This document shows positions 34,336 through 40,848 of a stretch of 40,848 bases of DNA, in pieces. This DNA is from Clostridia bacterium (GTDB taxonomy: Bacteria; Bacillota; Clostridia; Christensenellales; Aristaeellaceae). The notes beneath the pieces are model-generated. The model was not told the DNA's origin, did no database searches, and saw only the letters and a program-made list of their open reading frames with translations. How positions within the stretch are numbered: the stretch's first letter is position 1; each line of letters opens with the position of its first letter. Position numbers and translations under genes: made by a program. Location: contig JAFUHD010000064.1 in NCBI GenBank assembly GCA_017469025.1, forward strand, positions 1-40,848, read 5' to 3'.

Positions 34336-36009
34336 ATGAAGAAAATCTTATACCTGATGCTTTCGCTGATGCTGCTGATGGGATGCGTTGCTGCATTTGC
34401 AGAAGAAGCTGCATCCGGTCTGCAGAAGGATCTGGTGGTTTTATTTACCAGTGATGTTCATTGCGGAATTGACCAGGGATGGGGCTATGCCGGTCTCTAT
34501 GCTGTCAAGGAAGGCCTGTCTGCCAAGTACAACGTGCTTCTGGTGGATGACGGCGATTCAATTCAGGGTGAACCGATTGGCACAATGACAAGAGGCGAGT
34601 CCCTGATCAAAATCATGAACACCGTGGGTTACGATGTAGCGATCCCCGGCAACCATGAATTCGATTATGGAATGGACCGTTTCTTCGAGCTGGTGGAAAT
34701 GGCTAATTTCCCGTACATCAGCTGCAACTTCAACAAGGAAGGCGAAATGATCTTCCCACCGTATCTGATTAAAGAGGTGGATGGCGTTAAAATTGCATTT
34801 GTTGGTGTAACAACGCCTACAACACTCCGTTCCTCGACGCCAACATACTTCATGAATGAAAAGGGCGAATTCATCTATGGCTTCCTGCAGGATGACAGCA
34901 CTGGAGAAAAGCTGTACGAAGCGCTCCAGAAATCTGTAGACGATGCCCGTGCTGAGGGTGCTACTTATGTTATCGTGATTGCACATCTGGGCGATGAGGC
35001 AGAATGCATTCCGTGGACTTATGCTGATGTGATCTCTCATACCAACGGTATTGATGCGTTGCTTGATGGTCATGCCCATGACACAGAGCAGGTAGTCATG
35101 AAGAACAAGGACGGCGAAGATGTCGTTCGTTCTGCCTGCGGTACCAAGTTTGCTCATATCGGTGCGCTGACCATAACCACTAAAGGTGAGATTTCTTCCA
35201 AACTGTACTCCTGGAATCAGGACATTCCTGCTCCGGAAATGTTGAACCTGCAGAATCCTGCTGCTGATGCAGTCCGCGAGGAATCTGAGGTATTGTCCGC
35301 GAAACTGAAGGAAGTCGTTGCTGCCAGCACGGTTGACCTGATTATCAATGATCCGGTTGCCAAGATGGATGACGGCAGAGCAGTCCGGATCGTCCGGAAT
35401 ACCGAAACCAATCTGGGCGACCTTTGTGCAGACGCGTATCTTGATCAGTCCGGCGATGCGGACATCGCCTTCGTTAACGGCGGTGGCATCCGGGTAGCGA
35501 TTCCCAAGGGTGACATCACTTTGAATGACATTTTGAAGGTTCATCCTTTCGGCAACAGCCTGACAGTGATCAAGGTAACCGGTCAGCAGGTACTGGATGC
35601 TCTCGAATGGTCCGTACACGCAATGCCGGGCGAGTTTGGCGGCTTTAACCACGTTGCCGGCCTCACCTATGAGGTTGACACCACCATTCCTACCCCCTGT
35701 GTGGAAAAGGATTCCATGTTTGACCATATCGATGAGACGATGGAACGCCGTATCCGCAACGTACTCGTTGCCGGTCAGCCTATCGATCCCAATGCTTCCT
35801 ACAAGCTGGCTTCTCATGACTATCAGCTGCTGAACAAGGGCGACGGCTACACAATGTATGATGGATGCGAAGTGCTTCAGGAATCTGTAAAACTGGATAA
35901 CCAGGTACTGATCGATTACATCACCGGTACCCTGAATGGCGTAATTGGTGAAGAGTACGAAAATCCGTATGGCCAGGGACGCTTTGTTACCGTAAATTCT
36001 GCTCAATAA
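34336..36009 (+). CDS. exported 5'-nucleotidase / metallophosphatase (UshA-like)
   Basis: A 557-residue exported enzyme. The signal peptide ends near AFA before EEAASG; LMGC could also be a lipobox. The metallophosphatase domain (~32-270) has DVH (D40, H42), a DDGD block, GNHEFDYG (N106, H107), HLGDEAE and GHAHD. The 5'-nucleotidase C-terminal domain follows (~330-520; NLGDLCADAY, NGGGIR and KVHPFGN). It hydrolyses nucleotides or related phosphate esters outside the membrane, for nucleoside and phosphate salvage. No cell-wall anchor motif is seen at the C-terminus. Confidence 0.93.
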   Translation: MKKILYLMLSLMLLMGCVAAFAEEAASGLQKDLVVLFTSDVHCGIDQGWGYAGLYAVKEGLSAKYNVLLVDDGDSIQGEPIGTMTRGESLIKIMNTVGYDVAIPGNHEFDYGMDRFFELVEMANFPYISCNFNKEGEMIFPPYLIKEVDGVKIAFVGVTTPTTLRSSTPTYFMNEKGEFIYGFLQDDSTGEKLYEALQKSVDDARAEGATYVIVIAHLGDEAECIPWTYADVISHTNGIDALLDGHAHDTEQVVMKNKDGEDVVRSACGTKFAHIGALTITTKGEISSKLYSWNQDIPAPEMLNLQNPAADAVREESEVLSAKLKEVVAASTVDLIINDPVAKMDDGRAVRIVRNTETNLGDLCADAYLDQSGDADIAFVNGGGIRVAIPKGDITLNDILKVHPFGNSLTVIKVTGQQVLDALEWSVHAMPGEFGGFNHVAGLTYEVDTTIPTPCVEKDSMFDHIDETMERRIRNVLVAGQPIDPNASYKLASHDYQLLNKGDGYTMYDGCEVLQESVKLDNQVLIDYITGTLNGVIGEEYENPYGQGRFVTVNSAQ

Positions 36010-36024
36010 TTCCCATTGATTTTT

Positions 36025-36055
36025 GCCCGGCAGGCATAGCCTGCCGGGCTTTTTT
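36025..36055 (+). terminator. terminator of the 5'-nucleotidase gene
   Basis: GCCCGGCAGGC and GCCTGCCGGGC form an 11-bp stem around ATA, followed by six T. Confidence 0.95.
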
Positions 36056-36720
36056 GATATTGTCTGACTGGTGCAGACAGCCGCGATGATGAAATGTCCT
36101 TTGTGCAGCAGAGTGTTGAGGTCAGTGGCACTCAGGAAGGGAGTCGGCACTTCGATTTTCGTGCCGAAAACAGACGAACTGCATCCGTTCCCGGCAGGTT
36201 TCGTGCGGGAGCGAAATGACTGCCATGTATACGGACAAAGCACTGCCCAATGCTCGATGAAGATTGATTCCTTACGATCCACGACCCTGCAGAGCCGGAA
36301 CGGATAAACAAGACTGCGCCGTATCTGGTCGTTTACAGGGAATAGGCACGCTGATCCCGGCAGGTCTGCCGCCAGCTGGTGAAAGATCTGCCGGGATGCT
36401 GAGCGAATGATTACGGGATACCATTCTCCGGCAGGAAAACTGCATACGGGTGGCCATCTGCAGCTCAGTCTGCAAAGGTATTCCATTTCGAAAATGAGCT
36501 CTTCTGGTTTTTGAGTGCATACAGATTGCCAGTGAGAAAATGGGAAAGTTTCAAAATGACAGAATTGTACAGTCCATTGAAATAATTCTGCATTCTGTAT
36601 CGTCTATAGTAGTGAATGTATATTCTTCAATGCCTGCATCTGATTTCAGATGTTCTTCGGCTGCCTCAATGAAACAGCATTGACCTTAACGTAAGGAAGG
36701 TATCTTGGAGGTGTTTTCTG
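36056..36720. other. 650-bp gap without a recognisable gene, with several hairpins
   Basis: Features are TGTCTG / CAGACA (36061-36079), an 11-mer TCCCGGCAGGT that occurs twice (near 36197 and 36356) and resembles the preceding terminator stem, and a perfect 10-bp inverted repeat ATCCCGGCAG / CTGCCGGGAT (36354-36397). A short plus-strand frame at 36071-36307 has no family signature. The last 120 bases are AT-rich and should hold the promoter of the next gene, but no clear -35/-10 pair is seen. Confidence 0.45.
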
Positions 36721-38253
36721 GTGAAAAAGTGCTTTGGGCTGGTCTTTCTGGTTATTGCCTTGATTACCACTTTGTTGTTCAGCAGTACTGCATCCGCCAA
36801 CAGCTGGAACCTGAAAGGAAAACTGCTAAGTGCAGTGATCAAAACGCATGACTGGGATGACTATACCCTGCTGGGCAATCAGGCGGATCCGTTCGCGGTG
36901 ATGAAAGCCCGTTATCATCAAGCAATGTTTTTTGTGGATAATCGGGATAAACTGCATGTTTATACGACTGCAGTTTATCAGCCGGACGATAAACGCGAAG
37001 CACCATCACTTATGATGATGGATCAGAATCTGTATCTGAGCTATGGCAATGATGAACAATATGTTTTCCGGCCCGGGACAGAGGATGGGGAATATCTGCT
37101 ATACAGTGCGACAATTCGCAATTTCCAGCTTCTCTCAAATTGGGAAAATGAAGCTGATGGACCTTTTTCCTACTGGGCGAATGAAAGAGGCAGCACAGCT
37201 CTATGGCAGTCAAAGATACGTCTGTCCGATTTCAATATTAAGCTGCTTCCGCATTCTGTTGCTGAAGTTCATGCCATGAACCTGATGCACGCACAGTTTG
37301 ACAGCAGCCTGCAGTGTCTGGGGTTCGTGGAAGGCAGCGGGGATATCTACAATGTGGACCATCCAGGGAAACTGTTGAAGGTTGGTAAGAAAAAAACAGC
37401 TCCCGTCTACAGTGCGCCGTATGGCAAATCTGCCTGGCGTGCCGGAAATGGCAAGGCAGCAGTGGGATTGAACGGGGACATCTGGATGCTGTCCCAGTAC
37501 CGTAATGAAGAAGGCCAGTCCTATGCCTGCATCCGGTATAATGTGAGTGAACGGACGCAGCGGATAGGGTATGCATTGTGCAAGGATCTGGGGCTGCCGG
37601 AGATTACAGACTGGCATCCGGATGAACCGATCACCGGGTTTGCCCATGTGGATGTGGAAGCAACTGCGGATACCTGGCTGACGGATGATCCGGATGTAAG
37701 TCAATATTCGCAGTTTCAGGTTCCAAAGGGTACACAGTTTTCCTGCATGGGACTGTATAACGATTATTACGCATATGTCGGTGCGGAAGTAAAGAATGAC
37801 AGGTTTGTGTATGGCGGGGCCATCATCTGGGGCTTTGTGCCGGTCCGGAATCTCAAACCGATAGAACAGGAAAAACAACCGGAAGCCATGAGCAGGCTGG
37901 TCGGCAAATGGAAAATGGAGGCCGGTGGTTCCATGGCAGATGATTATCTGGTTTTCAACAGTGACGGTACCTTCACTGCCGGAATGTGGAACTGGGATCT
38001 GGATACGCTAGAACGGGTGAAAATTGCTGCAAGAGATTCAGGAACGTGGTATGTGACGAAATACAATCCATTCATGAACCTGTATTGGAATAAACCGCCT
38101 TTCCAGCTGACTCTGATATACGACAATGGCCAGGTAAAAATCCGGGGATTGAATTTTGTTGATGAAGGGTTCAGTCTGACGAATGCTGAAGGCGGCGGAG
38201 GCTATATTCCTGCTGCGGAAGACGACGTACAGCTGACAGAAGATCAGGGTTAG
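36721..38253 (+). CDS. exported protein of unknown function with SH3-like segments
   Basis: A 510-residue exported protein. A signal peptide of ~26 residues ends at A-S-A before NSWNLKG. The middle holds two short segments that look like SH3-type beta barrels (KKKTAPVYSAPYGKSAWRAG and EATADTWLTDDPDVSQYSQF), and the end starts LVGKWKM, a lipocalin-like strand pattern with VFNSDGTFTAG. I recognise no family with certainty. GTG 36721 follows GGAGGTG. It is one base from the next gene, which also encodes an exported SH3-like protein; the pair probably acts together at the cell envelope. Confidence 0.75.
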   Translation: MKKCFGLVFLVIALITTLLFSSTASANSWNLKGKLLSAVIKTHDWDDYTLLGNQADPFAVMKARYHQAMFFVDNRDKLHVYTTAVYQPDDKREAPSLMMMDQNLYLSYGNDEQYVFRPGTEDGEYLLYSATIRNFQLLSNWENEADGPFSYWANERGSTALWQSKIRLSDFNIKLLPHSVAEVHAMNLMHAQFDSSLQCLGFVEGSGDIYNVDHPGKLLKVGKKKTAPVYSAPYGKSAWRAGNGKAAVGLNGDIWMLSQYRNEEGQSYACIRYNVSERTQRIGYALCKDLGLPEITDWHPDEPITGFAHVDVEATADTWLTDDPDVSQYSQFQVPKGTQFSCMGLYNDYYAYVGAEVKNDRFVYGGAIIWGFVPVRNLKPIEQEKQPEAMSRLVGKWKMEAGGSMADDYLVFNSDGTFTAGMWNWDLDTLERVKIAARDSGTWYVTKYNPFMNLYWNKPPFQLTLIYDNGQVKIRGLNFVDEGFSLTNAEGGGGYIPAAEDDVQLTEDQG

Positions 38254-38266
38254 AATGGGAGCATAC

Positions 38267-39550
38267 ATGATGAATCGAGAAATAAGATCCAGATGCAGGG
38301 CAATATTTCTGCTTATGGTGATCCTCTCATTACTGGTGGGAATTGGTGCGGCTCAGGCCCGTTCCATCACAGAGGGAATTGTTTCTGTGCCCGGTAAGGA
38401 CATTGATGCCAGGGTGAAGCTGCGCGAAACACCCAAAGGGAAAATCATCGGCCAGTATTATAACGGTTCACACTATACCGCCGATGAAGAAAAGGATGGC
38501 TGGGTACATGTGACAATCGGCGGCCGATCAGGCTGGATGATGAAATCATATTTGCAGGAAGGTGATTTTCCTGCATACTATGCCCAATATGGAACCATTG
38601 CCTATCCAGAACCGGATGGATGTATCGCGCTAAATGATCTGGAAGGAAAAGAGCATCGGATTCCTGAGAACACCCTTTTGTATGTGCTTGGAACGATTGG
38701 GGAAACATACGTTCATGTAGAGGCACACCTTCAGAATGATGAAATCCTGTACGGCGACTGCGTTATGGAGAGTATTTCATGGACAGATAACCTTAGACAG
38801 GCAAGAATCCGTTCTGACCGGGCAGACCCGCCTGTTAATGTTCGTGCAGACACAGATATCAAATCTGCGTCTGTATGCAAACTCTATCCGGGTGCAGTTG
38901 TAGATCTGATTTTTGACTATCATAATTCCGCAGATGGGTGGCACAGGGTACGAAATGCGAGCGTGAGCGGATATGTCCGGGATGATTATCTTGACTTTTC
39001 AACTGGCGGAGAACCGTTATTCATCCCGCAATGGGGAATGCTTAAGCAGCCTAGCGCTATCGTGTCCGGCAGCAGCGTCGGTGAGGTGAATCAGGCAGAT
39101 CCGCTGTTTATCCTCGGAACAACAGGGAACCCCAAAATGCCCCTGTATTTCTGCGAGGGAAGAACATGGATAGATGACCAAACGTATAAGACAATTCATT
39201 TTTACATCCAGCAGACTTATGTGGAAGAAAGCGGAAAAGGGAGCATTTCAACCCTGGCCCATGTGACCAAGAGCGGAGGAACCCAGGCTTATTGCTTTGA
39301 TGAAAACGGAAATATCGTTCCGGACAATGAGCTCGGACTAATACCGGAAGGAACAGAAGTGCAGATACTGACCAGCCTTGACCAGGATGGTCAGAGAACC
39401 GGCTGGAATCAGTATCTGACAGATGGCACCTTCTGGGTATCATGCGAAATTCCCAAGGGAGACCAGTCGTATTATGGCTGGCTCATATCCGTGGATGACT
39501 TGTCTTTTGATCCACGGCTAAAACTTCCGTCATCATGGACGGAAGGATAA
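38267..39550 (+). CDS. exported SH3-domain protein of unknown function
   Basis: A 427-residue exported protein. The signal peptide is about 30 residues ending A-Q-A before RSITEG. Bacterial SH3-like modules occur near residues 40-85 (VKLRETPKGKIIGQYYNGSH then DGWVHVTIGGRSGWM) and ~190-245 (PPVNVRADTDIKSASVCKLY then ADGWHRV...GYVRDDYL). Such modules bind peptidoglycan or other wall polymers. No catalytic domain is apparent. The start is ATG 38267 or 38270 behind GGGAG; an ATG at 38255 lies in the ribosome site. A terminator follows. Confidence 0.75.
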   Translation: MMNREIRSRCRAIFLLMVILSLLVGIGAAQARSITEGIVSVPGKDIDARVKLRETPKGKIIGQYYNGSHYTADEEKDGWVHVTIGGRSGWMMKSYLQEGDFPAYYAQYGTIAYPEPDGCIALNDLEGKEHRIPENTLLYVLGTIGETYVHVEAHLQNDEILYGDCVMESISWTDNLRQARIRSDRADPPVNVRADTDIKSASVCKLYPGAVVDLIFDYHNSADGWHRVRNASVSGYVRDDYLDFSTGGEPLFIPQWGMLKQPSAIVSGSSVGEVNQADPLFILGTTGNPKMPLYFCEGRTWIDDQTYKTIHFYIQQTYVEESGKGSISTLAHVTKSGGTQAYCFDENGNIVPDNELGLIPEGTEVQILTSLDQDGQRTGWNQYLTDGTFWVSCEIPKGDQSYYGWLISVDDLSFDPRLKLPSSWTEG

Positions 39551-39559
39551 TCAATTCAT

Positions 39560-39587
39560 GCCTCACTGCGTAAACAGTGGGGCTTTT
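39560..39587 (+). terminator. terminator of the SH3-protein operon
   Basis: GCCTCACTG and CAGTGGGGC pair (one G-T) around CGTAAA, followed by TTTT, ten bases after the stop codon. Confidence 0.85.
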
Positions 39588-39972
39588 GTAAAAAGAGTTG
39601 ATTATCCTGGATACTGCTTTATGCCGTTTCTCCAATTCAGGAATACCATAGCCAATGTATGACGGGGAGAAAAAGAAGAAAGTCCTGGTTTCAAGGACTT
39701 TCAATGTCTGGTAGTCGCAACCGGCAATTTCCTTGTAAGGAGCCGTCTGAAGGGAGGAAATCCGGGACGACGTAGAAGTTTCATCTAATCACAGGCAGAG
39801 TGCATGCTTTTTTGTCTGGAAACGGTGTCTTCACTTTTGTTCTCGGGTATATCCATTTTGGATTTAAAGACAGTTTTCACGGGTGTATTCATTTGATTTG
39901 AATCTGTCTTCATACTGCTTTGGTGTCTTCATTTTGGATTCATTTCAAAAGCCGGGTATATAGAAAAGCAAC
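39588..39972. other. AT-rich gap upstream of the toxin-antitoxin locus
   Basis: No gene recognised. A perfect 9-bp hairpin GAAAGTCCT / AGGACTTTC lies at 39678-39702 and is followed on the minus strand by a T-rich run. A loosely repeated motif GGTGTCTTCA(C/T)TTT occurs near 39825 and 39921, with a related copy near 39881, and AAGACAG / CTGTCTT form distant arms (39867-39910). Possible regulatory DNA of the TA locus. Confidence 0.4.
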
Positions 39973-40001
39973 TTGACAAATCAGATCGTCTTGAATAAAT
40001 G
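39973..40001 (+). promoter_or_regulatory. promoter of the toxin-antitoxin operon
   Basis: TTGACA at 39973-39978 is a full -35 match; 17 bases on lies TAAATG, a weak -10. The adjacent palindrome supports a regulated promoter here. Confidence 0.5.
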
Positions 40002-40016
40002 GTATCAGTTGATACC
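40001..40016. promoter_or_regulatory. palindromic operator of the toxin-antitoxin operon
   Basis: GGTATCA and TGATACC are perfect arms around GT, overlapping the expected transcription start. Autoregulation by the antitoxin's helix-turn-helix is the usual arrangement in such loci. Confidence 0.7.
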
Positions 40017-40036
40017 GAATCGACAGGAGGTAAGCA

Positions 40037-40475
40037 GTGGTGGTCGAAACGAAGTCACGAATCGAAAGTGAACTGGAGGTTCGTTCTTATTTGCAGGATT
40101 TGCGTTATGCTCTTGAGCATGGTGCCAAGCTGACCTTTCAGGAGGAACGCCAGGTTGATCAGAATAGGGATCAACGGTATACAAATAAGTTTACCATCGC
40201 AGAATTATTCCCGGATGAGAATCCGGTAACCGCGCGGAAGAGAGCTTCAACGGCTGACGGTTGAAGAATATATGCAGACAGTAAAAGACTTACGGTTTCC
40301 AAAAAGAAGCGAAATGCGGGAATTTGGCAAAGTGTACAACGGGAAGGGCGACGTCTACATCAAGATCCGTGTGGAGTTGCTCTCTGAATACGGGAATCAC
40401 ACAACTTTCGTTATGTCCTTTCACTATGCGACAATTCCCTTCACGCCGGAAATGTTCCCCTATCGAAAATCATGA
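40037..40475 (+). pseudogene. MqsR-like toxin gene, reading frame broken at an AG run
   Basis: Two short frames join into one sensible ~145-residue protein. The first (GTG 40037 or 40040 after AGGAGG) reads VVETKSRIESELEVRSYLQD up to ELFPDENPVTARKR and then stops at 40264. If one more AG were present in the run at 40239-40244, reading would continue RELQRLTVEEYMQTVKDL to a C-terminus with GKGDVYIKIRVELL and FVMSFHYA, a strand pattern reminiscent of the MqsR/RelE-type toxin fold. Toxin-before-antitoxin order also fits mqsRA. As written the toxin is inactive; toxin family is tentative. Confidence 0.6.
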
Positions 40476-40488
40476 GGAGGTGTAGAGC

Positions 40489-40848
40489 ATGAAAATCATG
40501 AATGCAGAACGAAAGCTATGCACTTGCTGCATGGAGGAGCATGAGGTCAAAACGGCTTTGATTCAGGAAAGCAACATCTTTAAGGGTGTACCTGTGAAGT
40601 ATGATGCCGAATATTTCTATTGCGACCGTGCGGATGAGACATATGCGGATGAACAACAGATTTCTCAAAACGATATCGCTATGAAAAACGCATACCGTGT
40701 CCATGAAGGATTGCTGACCTCGTATCAGATCATTGCAATTCGGGCACGGTATGGAATCAGCCAGAGTGATCTATGCTTGCTCCTGGGATGGGGGGCAAAG
40801 ACCATCACGCGGTATGAGAGCCATCAGGTACAGGACATTGCACACGAT
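40489..40848 (+). CDS. zinc-finger / helix-turn-helix antitoxin (MqsA- or SocA-like), truncated by window end
   Basis: The first 120 codons are present and the frame is open to the window edge. The N-terminal part has CTCC (C-x2-C pattern near residues 11-14) and a later YCDRADE, as in YgiT/MqsA-type zinc fingers (though fewer cysteines than in MqsA). Residues ~80-117 are an XRE helix-turn-helix (YQIIAIRARYGISQSDLCLL then GWGAKTITRYESHQ). ATG 40489 lies eight bases after AGGAGG, 13 bases after the toxin stop. A downstream Panacea/DUF4065 domain is possible beyond the edge. It should neutralise the toxin and repress the operon. Confidence 0.8.
   Translation, partial: MKIMNAERKLCTCCMEEHEVKTALIQESNIFKGVPVKYDAEYFYCDRADETYADEQQISQNDIAMKNAYRVHEGLLTSYQIIAIRARYGISQSDLCLLLGWGAKTITRYESHQVQDIAHD

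Noticed and set aside
34558-36486. A 642-codon minus-strand open frame
   Set aside because: It is antisense to the well-supported 5'-nucleotidase gene, and its product has no recognisable motif.
39678-39702. Hairpin GAAAGTCCT / AGGACTTTC as a minus-strand terminator
   Set aside because: The T-run on the minus strand fits, but no minus-strand gene is seen to its right within the window, so only the hairpin is noted.

Overview
The window looks like a chromosomal segment of an anaerobic Bacillota (Clostridia), possibly of the Christensenellales or Oscillospirales type. The pointers are moderate G+C by eye, strong AGGAGG ribosome sites, short Rho-independent terminators, LuxS, an XRE regulator fused to a desulfoferrodoxin domain, and exported proteins whose signal peptides end in A-x-A. 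The phylum is an inference; no rRNA or tRNA gene is present to fix it. No phage, integrase or intact transposase is visible, so this is mostly transport, hydrolase and regulator genes rather than an island.

Layout. 1-6.3 kb (+): an alpha/beta hydrolase, a Memo/AMMECR1 fusion protein, then a polar amino-acid ABC transporter operon (binding protein, permease, ATPase) with an M20 peptidase. 6.3-6.8 kb: an unassigned, fold-rich gap between convergent genes. 6.8-17.6 kb (-): two type-B carboxylesterases, an amidohydrolase relic, a DUF3237 protein, two further alpha/beta hydrolases, and a complete tripartite tricarboxylate transporter (TctC-TctB-TctA). The transporter is divergent from two translationally coupled LysR regulators (17.8-19.6 kb, +). 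19.7-21.1 kb (-): an ECF sigma factor and its zinc-finger membrane anti-sigma factor. 21.5-24.4 kb (+): a MerR regulator and a broken exported FMN/FAD fumarate-reductase-like gene. 24.8-33.2 kb (-): the XRE-desulfoferrodoxin regulator, a DUF3795-GNAT fusion, a DUF998 membrane protein, a possible ABC ATPase / ABC permease / MATE / GNAT operon, and a TetR regulator with a very clean double operator. 33.6-36.0 kb: luxS (-) divergent from an exported 5'-nucleotidase (+). 36.7-39.6 kb (+): two exported SH3-like proteins. 40.0 kb to the end: a toxin-antitoxin locus of MqsR/MqsA-like order, with the toxin frame broken at a short AG run and the antitoxin cut by the window edge.

The most unusual thing here is not a protein. 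A family of 86-bp intergenic units sits directly in front of at least seven genes or operons, always in the orientation that places the AAAGGAG(G) at its end as the ribosome-binding site of the next gene. Four loci hold well-preserved units (single, or tandem at an exact 86-bp period), and three more hold decayed units that keep the length and offsets. The unit folds into small hairpins, one with a compensatory base-pair change between loci. The repeat carries in-frame ATG codons, so naive gene calling extends several proteins into it. I read it as a candidate mobile or regulatory 5'-UTR element.

How the genes may work together. The tct transporter, the esterase/hydrolase genes and the LysR pair suggest import of a carboxylate together with ester cleavage. 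The -35 boxes of the divergent tctC and lysR promoters overlap, and a 20-bp dyad lies just downstream of the tctC start point. The MerR gene precedes a promoter with the 19-bp spacer typical of MerR targets, driving the broken reductase. All function calls rest on reading motifs by eye; no database search was possible.
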